Positions 26,882-35,411 of a DNA stretch of 64,000 nt are shown here, piece by piece. Every line of letters starts with the position of its first letter. The stretch's first letter is position 1. The translations under genes and the position numbers were made by a program. This DNA comes from Solibacillus silvestris (GTDB taxonomy: Bacteria > Bacillota > Bacilli > Bacillales_A > Planococcaceae), in contig CP014609.1 of the NCBI GenBank assembly GCA_001586195.1, positions 2,392,001 to 2,456,000 of the forward strand. The letters are read 5' to 3'. The notes beneath the pieces are model-generated. The model was not told the DNA's origin, ran no database searches, and saw nothing but the letters and a program-made list of their open reading frames with translations.

Positions 26882-27700
26882 TTACACAACTTTATAACGA
26901 CCAAGCAGCTTGCGTCCGGCATATGCGAAAATACGGTCCATAATAAAGCCCATTAATCCTAGAACGACAAGCCCCACAAAAATCCAGTCTGTTTTAAAAT
27001 ATAGTCGAGCATTCCAGATCATAAAACCGATTCCTTCATTTGCCGCAACCATTTCCGCCCCGACAATCGCCATGAACGACGATCCCATCGCAAGCTTCGC
27101 ACCTGTAAATATGTACGGTATTGTGGCCGGAATTACAACGTAAATAAGCGTTTGAAACTTTGAAGCCCCCATACTTTTAGCAGATAATAATTTATCATTT
27201 GAAATAGAAAGGACCCCTGTTAATGTATTAATGGTGATGACAAAAAATGTTGCATAGACAATTAAAAATACTTTTGACTGTTCGCCAATCCCAAACCACA
27301 GCATAAATAAAGTAATGAAAGCAAGTGGCGGGATGAAGCGCACAAAGTTAATGACCGGTTCAAACAGTGCCCGCACAAACTTGTTCGTTCCAATAAGAAG
27401 TCCAAATGGTACAGCAATTAACAACCCGAGTGTCCATCCAGCCAGCACCCGTAAAAAACTGTAGCCCATATAGAGAAACAATGTCCCATCACTGGCAATT
27501 TCAATCGCCCCAACCAATGTTAAATAGGGGCTTGGCAAAAACATCGGTTCGGAAAACATCGATGCAATTTGCCATACAAGCAGAATAAATAACCAGCCAA
27601 TCATACCGGACTGTAAAATCAATTTACCGATTCTGCTTTTTCTCTTTACCTTTACGACAGGCGCCACTTGCTGTCCTTTTTTCAGTTCAATTGTCGTCAT
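26882..27700 (-). CDS. ABC transporter permease, SsuC/TauC family
   Basis: This 272-residue inner-membrane permease has about six hydrophobic segments and the cytoplasmic coupling loop of the nitrate/sulfonate/taurine permease family (ESMGASKFQTL-type, seen here as SAKSMGASKFQTLIYVVIPATIPYIFTG), which docks on the ATPase. The last of three transport genes, it lies 34 nt after the ATPase. The substrate is most likely a sulfonate, sulfate ester or taurine, judged from the arylsulfotransferase-like gene upstream and the sulfite reductase operon downstream. Other NitT/TauT substrates such as thiamine precursors or nitrate cannot be excluded from sequence alone. Confidence 0.82.
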   Translation of the reverse strand: MTTIELKKGQQVAPVVKVKRKSRIGKLILQSGMIGWLFILLVWQIASMFSEPMFLPSPYLTLVGAIEIASDGTLFLYMGYSFLRVLAGWTLGLLIAVPFGLLIGTNKFVRALFEPVINFVRFIPPLAFITLFMLWFGIGEQSKVFLIVYATFFVITINTLTGVLSISNDKLLSAKSMGASKFQTLIYVVIPATIPYIFTGAKLAMGSSFMAIVGAEMVAANEGIGFMIWNARLYFKTDWIFVGLVVLGLMGFIMDRIFAYAGRKLLGRYKVV

Positions 27701-27734
27701 AACCTGCCTCCTATTATTCTAAACAAAGCTTTTA

Positions 27735-28514
27735 TTAAATCGAAAAGTCCTCAAAATGTGTCTGAACTTGCTTATAATGATTGTTAAAATCAATACTTGT
27801 TATATCACGAGGATAAGGCAGCTTTACGTCATAAGCCGTCTCGATCCGCGAATTCGGACCGACAGACATTATGCCAATCTTCTGACCTAAAAGAATCGCT
27901 TCCTGAATGTCATGTGTCACAAAGATAACGGTTTTATTTGTTTCTTTCCAAATTCGTATGAGCTCATTTTGCATCGTTCGTCGTGTCATTGCATCAAGTG
28001 CCCCAAACGGTTCATCCATTAATAAGATTTCCGGCTCATTTGCCAAAACACGGGCAAGCTGAACGCGCTGCTTCATCCCGCCTGACAAATTATCTGGAAA
28101 CTTTTTTGCATGGCCAAGTAAACCCGTTAGCTTTATGAAAGTATTGGCTATCTTCTTTCGCTTTTCTGGAGGCACCTTCTTCATTTTTAAGCCAAATGAA
28201 ATATTCTCCTCAACAGTTAACCAAGGGAACAATGCTGAATCCGCTGACTGAAAAACGAAACCGCGTCCATCTCGGTTTTCTTCACGAGAAGTCACAATGT
28301 GCAATTCGCCAACCGACAAATCCAAAAATCCCGCAATAATATTCAGCAGTGTTGATTTACCGCAGCCACTTGGACCGAGAAGTACATAAAACTCGCCCTT
28401 TTTTATCGATAAATCTACATTTTTTAACACGTATGTCGGATTTTCAATATCTGTCTGAAATGTTTTGGCACCATTCTTAATTACTATTGCTTCTTCTGTT
28501 ATCGTGTTCAGCAT
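27735..28514 (-). CDS. ABC transporter ATPase, SsuB/TauB family
   Basis: This is a 259-residue nucleotide-binding subunit. Walker A is GPSGCGKSTLL (~48-58), the Q-loop region reads RGFVFQSADSALFPWLTVEENI, the signature is LSGGMKQRVQLARVLA, Walker B is ILLMDEPFGALD, and the switch His lies in FVTHDIQEA. This set is typical of SsuB/TauB importers. It energises uptake by the neighbouring permease. The gene lies 17 nt after the substrate-binding protein. The start at 28514 has a GGGGGAAAAGG ribosome binding region. Confidence 0.88.
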   Translation of the reverse strand: MLNTITEEAIVIKNGAKTFQTDIENPTYVLKNVDLSIKKGEFYVLLGPSGCGKSTLLNIIAGFLDLSVGELHIVTSREENRDGRGFVFQSADSALFPWLTVEENISFGLKMKKVPPEKRKKIANTFIKLTGLLGHAKKFPDNLSGGMKQRVQLARVLANEPEILLMDEPFGALDAMTRRTMQNELIRIWKETNKTVIFVTHDIQEAILLGQKIGIMSVGPNSRIETAYDVKLPYPRDITSIDFNNHYKQVQTHFEDFSI

Positions 28515-28531
28515 TGCCTTTTCCCCCTTAG

Positions 28532-29539
28532 TTAGTAAGTTACCTTGTCTTTCAATACTTGCTTCGCCGGATCTAGATACAGCTTTTCATCTAAATTAAA
28601 ATCTTTATCCAAAATACCGCGCTCCAGCAAATATGCTTTCATGTTGGATAAATGTGTATAGTCTTCTTTCGTAAAACCGAGCGTATAGTTCACTCGTTTT
28701 AAATCAAGCAGTATGTCTTCTTTTGCGATTTTCAGCTCTTTGTAGCCGATGTCAGCAGTACCTTCCGGATTCCCCTTTACATATTCAACTCCTTGTTCAA
28801 TGCCTTCAAGGAACTTCCCGATTTCTTCTGAATTTGCTTCTGCAAATTTACGGTCCACAATTAAATAGCTCGATACACTTAAATCAGGTACAGAACTCAA
28901 TCGGTCGATTTCATGCACACCATCAATATTTTTGAATTTCTCTATTAAAGCACCCGTTCCAATAACGACATCGATATCCCCTTTTTTCATTCCGACGATA
29001 GCTTCATCAGGCGTGCTGTACGGTACATATTTAATGTCGTCCTCGCTAATACTGTAGTGCTCCAAGTATTTAGCCCATTGGTATTCAGATACCGTTCCTT
29101 TTGCAACACCGATTTTTTTACCTTTAATATCCGCCGGTACTTCTATTCCCTTTACTGCCAAAATTTCCGATAGACTGACAGAGTTGAAGTGCTCATCGCT
29201 CCCTGTCAGTGAAGAAACGACTACGAAATCACCTTTACCAAGTGAGTTCAGTAATGCATAATCTGCTGCCAATCCTGTATCTGCCTGCTTTGTCAAAACA
29301 GCGTTCACAGTATCGATTCCGTAGGCAAAATTGGAAAGCTCTACATTCAATTCTCTATCCGCAAAATAATTGTTTGCAGCAGCTGCCCGAATTTGGAACG
29401 ACCCCCCTGCTGCTGTATCGATTGCTGCCCGAATTGTTTTGCCATCAGCATTGGCTGAATTTGCATCATTCCCGCACGCCGCTAATATTAGCACCATTAC
29501 AAATAATAGTAGTAATTGTATCGAACCTTTTAGTTTCAT
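28532..29539 (-). CDS. Substrate-binding lipoprotein, SsuA/TauA family
   Basis: This is a 335-residue secreted binding protein. The signal peptide ends in a lipobox (ILAAC, Cys ~22), so it is anchored to the outer face of the membrane. The mature part has the NMT1/SsuA-like type II fold pattern: AAANNYFADRELNVELSNF, KGKKIGVAKGTVSEY, GDIDVVIGTGALIEKF. It captures an organosulfur or similar ligand for the permease/ATPase pair. It is preceded 62 nt upstream by the arylsulfotransferase-like gene, and the four genes probably form one operon. Confidence 0.85.
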   Translation of the reverse strand: MKLKGSIQLLLLFVMVLILAACGNDANSANADGKTIRAAIDTAAGGSFQIRAAAANNYFADRELNVELSNFAYGIDTVNAVLTKQADTGLAADYALLNSLGKGDFVVVSSLTGSDEHFNSVSLSEILAVKGIEVPADIKGKKIGVAKGTVSEYQWAKYLEHYSISEDDIKYVPYSTPDEAIVGMKKGDIDVVIGTGALIEKFKNIDGVHEIDRLSSVPDLSVSSYLIVDRKFAEANSEEIGKFLEGIEQGVEYVKGNPEGTADIGYKELKIAKEDILLDLKRVNYTLGFTKEDYTHLSNMKAYLLERGILDKDFNLDEKLYLDPAKQVLKDKVTY

Positions 29540-29601
29540 ATTTTCACTCTTTCCACTAACTAACTATTTTTATTTTTATACTAGGAATTATGTTCAAAAA
29601 T

Positions 29602-31050
29602 TCAAGTTGTAATTTTCTTCGCCACTGTCTCATCATAACGAGCAACGCAAAGCGCACCTTCACCATAAGAAAAGGCTTCTTTAATTTCAGCAACCGAATG
29701 TGCACCGCCTTCTGCCGCATTTGGCACACGGAAATCTTTCACATCAATTGGCTTGATCTCTATTTCAACCGGTGTTTCCAATTGTGGTACCCAGTTGTAT
29801 GGCACACGGTATGCGCGATAGACCATATTTGACCCTCGTTCATTTTTATAGGCAGAAATATATTCCCAAACAATTTCGTGGTCTGCCGTTACTTCAAAAA
29901 TTCGGCCATTCGAACCTTCTGTAATAAGCGTATTGCCATTTTCCAAACGCTGTGCCGAACTAATATAAGGACTGTAGAATTTATAGGAATCTGTTGGTAC
30001 TGAATACTTCGCTTCAAGCCCAGTATATTGCCATACAATTTCAAGTGTAATCGGATCGATTTCCAAAATGCGGGAATGGTCGCGGATTGCCACTTTATTG
30101 CCATCAACCGAGTTTGGATTCGGTGCGCCGTATCCTCCCCAGCCTCCGTTGTCAAATACTAAAACATTCCCCTCTCCTGGCAAACCTTTTGGAATGATAT
30201 GTGCATGATGTTGTCCGATAATCCATCCTAAATGTTTCGTCTCCGGTGTGTCATAATCCGGACCAAGTTGCCATACGATTTTCCCTGTCTCTTTGCTTGT
30301 AATTGCGATAATATTTGCCTCACGCGCATCCCAAATAATGTTGTCCGGATGGAAACGCTCATCTCCATTATCATAATGGCGGTTCGGACCAACTAATGAA
30401 ATGGAATTAATGTGAAGCCAGTCGCCTGAATGATTACCAAAGAAACGTCGATTCGGCTCCTCGTAAATCGCCTTTTTTGCTTCATCACTAAAGTTTAGCT
30501 CATCGAAATGCTCATGTGCATTCCATTCCCATACGATATTACCTTCCCAATCGACCTCAATGAATGCATCATCCAATAGTGGGTGTTTGGAGATTTTTTC
30601 GTTGACTACATCACGGTGAACCAAAATCAATGTATTGCCGCCTGTTGTTTGTGGCTCCTGATCTGGTGCCGGGTACCCTACAGGACTGCCCGTACGTTGG
30701 TAGTCATGGTGTGCTCGTGCATACCATCTTGCTTCCTTGCCCGGATCTTCAATATATTGATGTTTGTCAAATTTCCATACAACATTACCTTCAAAATCAA
30801 TCTGGACTAAATCGCCCTCATCCTGGAAGCCATACTGCGGATCACGATTAAACGTATGCCCTAGAACAAAACCACCTGGAAATACTTTGTTCGGGAAGCC
30901 GCGTAGCCCTTTCCATAAATGAACTTCTTTCCCGTTCATATCAATCAGTAATGCTCCCTCATTTGCTGCTTGAAAAATTGTAAAACCGCTTGCCGCCTTC
31001 TCTGGATTATAAACTGTCGCTCCTGTAGGATGAATTGTTGGATTTCCCAT
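29602..31050 (-). CDS. Cytosolic arylsulfotransferase-like beta-propeller protein
   Basis: This 482-residue protein is built from repeated beta-propeller blades. Each carries a D-x-x-G-x-(I/V)-V-W-x(W/F) pattern (IDMNGKEVHLW, IDFEGNVVWKF, VDWEGNIVWEW, IDPITLEIVWQY, VTADHEIVWEY), and many conserved histidines lie between blades (ARAHHDY, NHSGDWLHINS, GQHHAHIIP). This fits the aryl-sulfate sulfotransferase (ASST) family, which moves sulfuryl groups between phenols through a His intermediate. Unlike Gram-negative ASST there is no signal peptide. It heads the operon of an ssu-type importer, suggesting it processes an imported sulfate ester or aryl sulfonate. The exact reaction is inferred. Confidence 0.72.
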   Translation of the reverse strand: MGNPTIHPTGATVYNPEKAASGFTIFQAANEGALLIDMNGKEVHLWKGLRGFPNKVFPGGFVLGHTFNRDPQYGFQDEGDLVQIDFEGNVVWKFDKHQYIEDPGKEARWYARAHHDYQRTGSPVGYPAPDQEPQTTGGNTLILVHRDVVNEKISKHPLLDDAFIEVDWEGNIVWEWNAHEHFDELNFSDEAKKAIYEEPNRRFFGNHSGDWLHINSISLVGPNRHYDNGDERFHPDNIIWDAREANIIAITSKETGKIVWQLGPDYDTPETKHLGWIIGQHHAHIIPKGLPGEGNVLVFDNGGWGGYGAPNPNSVDGNKVAIRDHSRILEIDPITLEIVWQYTGLEAKYSVPTDSYKFYSPYISSAQRLENGNTLITEGSNGRIFEVTADHEIVWEYISAYKNERGSNMVYRAYRVPYNWVPQLETPVEIEIKPIDVKDFRVPNAAEGGAHSVAEIKEAFSYGEGALCVARYDETVAKKITT

Positions 31051-31190
31051 ATATATCGCTCCCTTTTCATTATTTATTTTAGTTAACCGTTTATTTGACG
31101 TTCAAGTGCTATTCAAACATTGTTGATATCCTCTTTTGTTTAGTTTCCTCCTTCCAAGACAACCGCTTTTAACAAAAGTTAAAATGAAAA

Positions 31191-31251
31191 GGCACTAAAA
31201 ATACAGCCTCCTCCAATATGTTTGGTGAGAGGAATGTATTTTTAGCGCCTT
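31191..31251 (-). other. Long hairpin in the leader region of the arylsulfotransferase operon
   Basis: A 15-bp near-perfect stem (one mismatch) is formed by GGCACTAAAAATACA and TGTATTTTTAGCGCC and encloses a CCTCC/GGAGG inner stem. On the minus strand it ends in CCTTTTCATTTT, so it may be a terminator or attenuator ~140 nt before the gene. The interval 31051-31540 otherwise holds only the terminator at 31498-31527; no gene or recognised riboswitch is visible. Confidence 0.5.
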
Positions 31252-31497
31252 TAGTTGTCTAATCAGCACTTTATTAAATTTTTCTTTAAAGGAGCAGTTT
31301 ATTTATCCAATCCCTAGTAAACTACTTAACTTTAAATGTATTAACAGTATCGTACCGATTTAATTCTTATTCGTCAAGTAGGTTTTTAAAATAATTTAAA
31401 ATTTCAGATTATTATTTTAGATATTTACAGCATTTATCGGGGAAGACGCTAGATAAAACGGCATGATAAAGATGATACACGTTTTAAATAAAACTAA

Positions 31498-31527
31498 AAA
31501 GACATTCTCCCATTATGAATGTCTTTG
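31498..31527 (-). terminator. Terminator after the PAS/MCP-like gene
   Basis: AAAGACATTC and GAATGTCTTT form a perfect 10-bp stem with a 10-nt loop, with T-runs on the minus side. Confidence 0.8.
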
Positions 31528-31540
31528 TTTTGTCGTAATA

Positions 31541-32365
31541 TTATTTAATAACCCCTTCAAATTCTTCAATAGTCTTACTAAACTTTGATTGAGTTTCTGA
31601 GACGGTTCTTTGTAGATCATCTGTTATTTTACTGACTTTTAAAGCTTCACTTGTAATATTTTCTATGTTCGTATTCACATTTTTAATGGCATGATCAACA
31701 TTGCTGGCCAATTTCCGAACTTCATCTGCCACAACTTTAAAACCGCGCCCCTGCTCTCCTACACGGGCTGCTTCGATTGCAGCATTTAAGGCAAGTACAT
31801 TCGTTTGCATCGAAATATTACGTATAATTTTAGTCGTATTAGTAATTAAATCAATTTGTTGCTCCAATGATTTAATAGCTTGTATTTTTTCCATTGAATT
31901 TTCAACAACAAGATTTACTAACTCTGTTGGCATTTCCTTTAATTGAGAAGTAATTTTTATTGTGCTATTTTCCCGCTCTGTAATATTAGTTGCAATTTTA
32001 AGTACAGCTTCTACTTGCCCTTCGTCATCCATAATTGGAATATAGGTAGCCTCCAACCAAAGTAGATTCCCCGTTTTCCCAAGCCTTTGGATTTTGCCCT
32101 GATACTTTTCCCCTTTACCAAGACAATCCCATAATTCTTCATAGGCGCTGCTGTTTCTGAAATCAAGTGGACAAAACTCTTTATGTACCATCTTTTTCAT
32201 TTCACCTACTGTATATCCTAATGTTTTAGCGAAATTTTCATTTACCCAAATAACCTCTTTGTTTAGGTTAAATTCTATCATGGCCAAATTTGATTCTAGT
32301 GCAGTCAATACAGATGTTTCATTTAAAATTTGTGTCGTGCTATTGTTAGGCGGAAAAGTTTTCAT
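31541..32365 (-). CDS. Soluble PAS-domain chemoreceptor-like protein
   Basis: This is a 274-residue protein without membrane segments. A PAS domain covers ~18-132 ([28 protein letters not shown], then IATNITERE). It is followed by a short four-helix signalling hairpin (~135-270) whose tip, [29 protein letters not shown], is the conserved CheA/CheW-contact region of methyl-accepting proteins. It resembles short cytoplasmic receptors such as YfmS and may sense redox or a small ligand. It is monocistronic and was assigned no ligand. The full receptor coiled coil is shortened, so it might not join standard arrays. Confidence 0.85.
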   Translation of the reverse strand: MKTFPPNNSTTQILNETSVLTALESNLAMIEFNLNKEVIWVNENFAKTLGYTVGEMKKMVHKEFCPLDFRNSSAYEELWDCLGKGEKYQGKIQRLGKTGNLLWLEATYIPIMDDEGQVEAVLKIATNITERENSTIKITSQLKEMPTELVNLVVENSMEKIQAIKSLEQQIDLITNTTKIIRNISMQTNVLALNAAIEAARVGEQGRGFKVVADEVRKLASNVDHAIKNVNTNIENITSEALKVSKITDDLQRTVSETQSKFSKTIEEFEGVIK

Positions 32366-32522
32366 CTTGTAGAAGCTCCCTTATGAAGAATATTTTAGTT
32401 CTATTATATTAGGAAATTACTCCTACAGTAAAACATTTAACTCCTATTAAATTAATTTTATTTATCTTAGATTAGGTTGAATGTCATATGTTAGGAAAAT
32501 AACTTATTTTATAATATATAAG

Positions 32523-33710
32523 CTAACTGTTCTCATGCCTTTGTTTATTTGCAACATACATCAGCAGAACAAGCATGAGCATTGTCATGATCAAAAATGC
32601 AATGGCATCCCAAAACGCGGCACGATCGCCTGTTCCGAGAAGATTTAAATAAATAGTAGTATAAGTGTAATAAAGCTGTGGTACAAAATACAACACGGCC
32701 AAAATTAATGTTAAAACAATTCCAACTATGTAAAACACACTATACAGACGGATCAAGTTCCATTCTCCCTGGAACAACTCTTTATTAATTTCCTCATCTT
32801 TTCGTCGTTTCTTAAATCTGGAGTTCAAATAGATTTTGCCGTTTTCCATCAAGTTATAACAGCCTGTTATATTTTCTACAACATAATAAACATCGGTTTT
32901 CATATAGAAACAGCATTGATAGATAAATTTAATGAAAATATCCAAAACGATGATCCCGAGAATTCCTATAATGCCCGCATCCGGAAAAAGAAGCATTGCA
33001 CCAAGTGAAAGGAAAAGAATTACTTGCTCAAAGGACAGTCCGGCAAGGTACAGTATATTTCTCTTTTTGGGATCGAGCTTCCAAGCTTGAGTGAGGTCTG
33101 TTTCAAAAACAATAAATATCAGCCGATTTCCAATACTTAATTTAGCCGGCAAGTCATGTGATCGAATGGCAAGGATATGTCCAAATTCATGTATTAAAAT
33201 TAATAATAAAGATATAAATAAATAGCTTATAATATTCAGCATCATAGAATCAAAGAGAAATATATCTTTGTAAAGGGGGAAAAGATTCGGATTCAGTATG
33301 AGCATGACGATGTTCGCTACGAGCAAAAGCAAGTAGATCTTGTTCATCACTCCATTAAAAAATATGCGCCCCACCGAATGCGGAATCCATAGGAAACCAC
33401 CCGAACGTGATGTGGATTTAGACTGCTCTTTCTTAACGAGCACACCATCCACTTCTTGAACAAGTCCTAACTCCAATAGTTGCTCCACAAAATCTATAAT
33501 ATCCACTTCTTCATCTGGATATGAAGTTTTTAATGCATGTTCAATTGAAACAAGTTCCTCACCTTGTTCCAAACGTTTGATGGCATCCACACCTATCTCA
33601 GGCAATTCGAAGAAATCACCTGAAATCGGCTCTTCTACAATATAATGTTTTTTATCTTTTCGAATGGATAACGGATATAACGTTATTTCGGATTGCAAGG
33701 ATACCTTCAA
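32523..33710 (-). CDS. PqqD-like domain fused to M50 membrane metalloprotease
   Basis: This is a 395-residue protein from a TTG start at 33710 with AAGGAGG eight bases upstream. Residues ~8-90 resemble a PqqD/RRE peptide-recognition fold (YIVEEPISGDFFELPEIGVDAIKRLEQG...). From ~120 on there are about eight membrane helices with the zinc site HEFGH (~175-179) and a distal MKTDVYY, the third-ligand segment of M50 'peptide zinc metalloproteases' such as YydH. It lies 68 nt after a 21-codon gene encoding a Cys/Trp-rich peptide, from which it is separated by a perfect palindrome. The likely job is to bind, cleave and perhaps help export that peptide. No radical SAM or other modifying enzyme is adjacent. 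Confidence 0.75.
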   Translation of the reverse strand: MKVSLQSEITLYPLSIRKDKKHYIVEEPISGDFFELPEIGVDAIKRLEQGEELVSIEHALKTSYPDEEVDIIDFVEQLLELGLVQEVDGVLVKKEQSKSTSRSGGFLWIPHSVGRIFFNGVMNKIYLLLLVANIVMLILNPNLFPLYKDIFLFDSMMLNIISYLFISLLLILIHEFGHILAIRSHDLPAKLSIGNRLIFIVFETDLTQAWKLDPKKRNILYLAGLSFEQVILFLSLGAMLLFPDAGIIGILGIIVLDIFIKFIYQCCFYMKTDVYYVVENITGCYNLMENGKIYLNSRFKKRRKDEEINKELFQGEWNLIRLYSVFYIVGIVLTLILAVLYFVPQLYYTYTTIYLNLLGTGDRAAFWDAIAFLIMTMLMLVLLMYVANKQRHENS

Positions 33711-33732
33711 TATATAGCCTCCTTATAATTTA

Positions 33733-33764
33733 AAATAGGATGCTATAATTATAGCATCCTATTT
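33733..33764 (-). terminator. Perfect 32-bp palindrome between peptide gene and M50 gene
   Basis: Sixteen-base arms (33733-33748 and 33749-33764) are exact complements. On the minus strand the second arm ends CCTATTT and is followed by TAAATT, a weak U-run. It is therefore a probable partial terminator giving more peptide than protease message; an operator is also possible. Confidence 0.6.
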
Positions 33765-33778
33765 ATGTATATTACTTA

Positions 33779-33844
33779 TTATTTTGGGACTAACCAGCAC
33801 CACCAGCAAGTAACTTTAATTTTATTCAGTTTGCGAATTTTCAT
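33779..33844 (-). CDS. 21-residue Cys/Trp-rich peptide (CWWCW), candidate pheromone or RiPP precursor
   Basis: This ATG-initiated gene has a strong ribosome binding site (GAGAGGAGGAGAG) whose spacing favours the ATG at 33844. It overlaps the last 23 bases of the HD-GYP gene in another frame. The peptide is basic at the N-terminus (five Lys/Arg in the first ten residues) and ends TCWWCWLVPK before tandem TAA stops. The next gene encodes a PqqD-like/M50 protease, and a palindrome follows the stop codons. The layout is that of a peptide precursor with its processing protease. The tail recalls cyclic-thiolactone AgrD peptides (C-x-W-x-W then P), but there is no AgrB and the peptide is much shorter. 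No homologue is recognised. Confidence 0.65.
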   Translation of the reverse strand: MKIRKLNKIKVTCWWCWLVPK

Positions 33845-35018
33845 GCTTCTCTCCTCCTCTCATATCCACACCTTTACGATATGTCTTAGCAATATTTACC
33901 CATTGAGGATAAATCTGTTTAAATAATTCTATCAGTTGTGGATCGAACTGATTCCCTTGACCTTCAAGAATTCTTTGATGGGCTACTTCAAATTGTAATG
34001 CAGGACGATACGATCTGGATGAAGTCATCGCATCAAAAGCATCCGCTACCGCAGTAACTCTCGCTAAAAATGGGATATTTTCTCCTGCGAGTCCCCCTGG
34101 ATATCCTTTTCCGTCCCATCTTTCATGATGATGATAAATTACATCAATATTATCGGCAATTCCATCAACGTCTCGAATAGCTTCGGCGCCAACAACCGGG
34201 TGTGTCTTAATTATATCATACTCTTCATCCGTCAAACTACCAGACTTTGTCAAAATCGAATCCGGTATATTCACTTTTCCAATATCATGCAAAAGACATG
34301 CATAATAAAAATTATTTAATTCGGAAGGTTTAAATTTCCCAGTGGCTTCTGCCATATTCATTGCATATGCTGCAACCCGTTCACTATGGCCACGCGTATA
34401 TGGATCCTTCAATTCCAATGTAGCAATAACCCCTTTAACAATACTTTCCAACTGTTCATCATATGAATACTTTAATGCTTTAATATAATTTAAAAAGCGA
34501 TGAAGTAGGATAAATGAAATAAATGATAAGACAATTAATATACTAATTGGGAACAATACCAGTATATCCCGTATAAATATACCAACTAATACATATTTCA
34601 GTAGTAAACCAAGTGTTATATAATATGTAAATTTCTTACTCACAAAAATTGGAGAGAAAAGAATAACTACAAGTTCTACCATATTTCCACTAGTGTAGGG
34701 AAGAGTGCTATCTTTATAATAGAATATATCAGAAAATAAATTAGTTAAAAAATAACAGAAAAATAATATGTATTTTACAGATTCTGTTTTCGCTTTTTTT
34801 ATTAAATATATTGATAATGGAATTAGTGCAATCATGACTCCGAATTTAACAAATAAAAAATCGTACCATACCCTACTTTTTGTATTAACATCGCTCCATG
34901 GAAATGTTGGAAAAAGATTATTATAGAAGATTTCATAAACAAAAAATACCACATAAAATAACCATAAAAATAATACAGTTGAACGCTTTTCTTCTTGTAA
35001 CAATGATGTTTTTTTCAT
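33822..35018 (-). CDS. Membrane-anchored HD-GYP phosphodiesterase
   Basis: This is a 398-residue protein with six or seven hydrophobic segments over residues ~12-175, then a complete HD-GYP domain (~185-375). The metal site reads HDIGK, HHHERWDGKGYPGG is the GYP segment, and ADAFDAMTSSRSYRP is the downstream signature. The expected activity is hydrolysis of cyclic di-GMP (or cGAMP) at the cytoplasmic face. GAGGT precedes the ATG. Its last 23 bases overlap the small CWWCW-peptide gene, so the two share a transcript. The membrane part could sense the mature peptide, but that is speculation. Confidence 0.88.
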   Translation of the reverse strand: MKKTSLLQEEKRSTVLFLWLFYVVFFVYEIFYNNLFPTFPWSDVNTKSRVWYDFLFVKFGVMIALIPLSIYLIKKAKTESVKYILFFCYFLTNLFSDIFYYKDSTLPYTSGNMVELVVILFSPIFVSKKFTYYITLGLLLKYVLVGIFIRDILVLFPISILIVLSFISFILLHRFLNYIKALKYSYDEQLESIVKGVIATLELKDPYTRGHSERVAAYAMNMAEATGKFKPSELNNFYYACLLHDIGKVNIPDSILTKSGSLTDEEYDIIKTHPVVGAEAIRDVDGIADNIDVIYHHHERWDGKGYPGGLAGENIPFLARVTAVADAFDAMTSSRSYRPALQFEVAHQRILEGQGNQFDPQLIELFKQIYPQWVNIAKTYRKGVDMRGGEKHENSQTE

Positions 35019-35364
35019 TTTTTACCTCACAATTTAATTACCAATCAATAGACCATATGCTCCACATTCGATTATAGCACGAGAATATAAATTAGTTCTA
35101 TATGTCTATGATTTAAATTTCTCATTTTTTTATTTATTTACTCTTTTAACCATAATACATTCACTTTGTACCTATATGTTATTAAATTAAAAATTTATTT
35201 ACTACTATTTCAATAAGACTAACTTAACAATACCCCTTTATACCATACAACTCAATTCCTATTTTTTCATTTCCGAATATTTAAGTTCATTTAAAAATTT
35301 TAAATAAGACTAAATCTAAAGACTCATGCATATAAAAAGAATTCTTTCGTCTAAAAATATTAAA
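35019..35364. other. AT-rich intergenic region without a recognised gene
   Basis: It carries only short, non-coding open frames on both strands and presumably the HD-GYP promoter. No repeats or structured RNA were recognised. Confidence 0.5.
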
Positions 35365-35392
35365 AGACCTAATCTCGAATATGATTAGGTCT
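35365..35392. terminator. Terminator after the aldehyde dehydrogenase gene
   Basis: AGACCTAATC and GATTAGGTCT form a perfect 10-bp stem with an 8-nt loop. T-runs are present on both sides, so it can work in both directions. Confidence 0.8.
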
Positions 35393-35411
35393 AGTTTTTT
35401 TGCTTTCAATA

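Noticed and set aside
33779-33844. Calling the CWWCW peptide a standard AgrD
   Set aside because: No AgrB-like protease is adjacent, the peptide is about half the usual length, and the neighbouring protease is of the M50 class.
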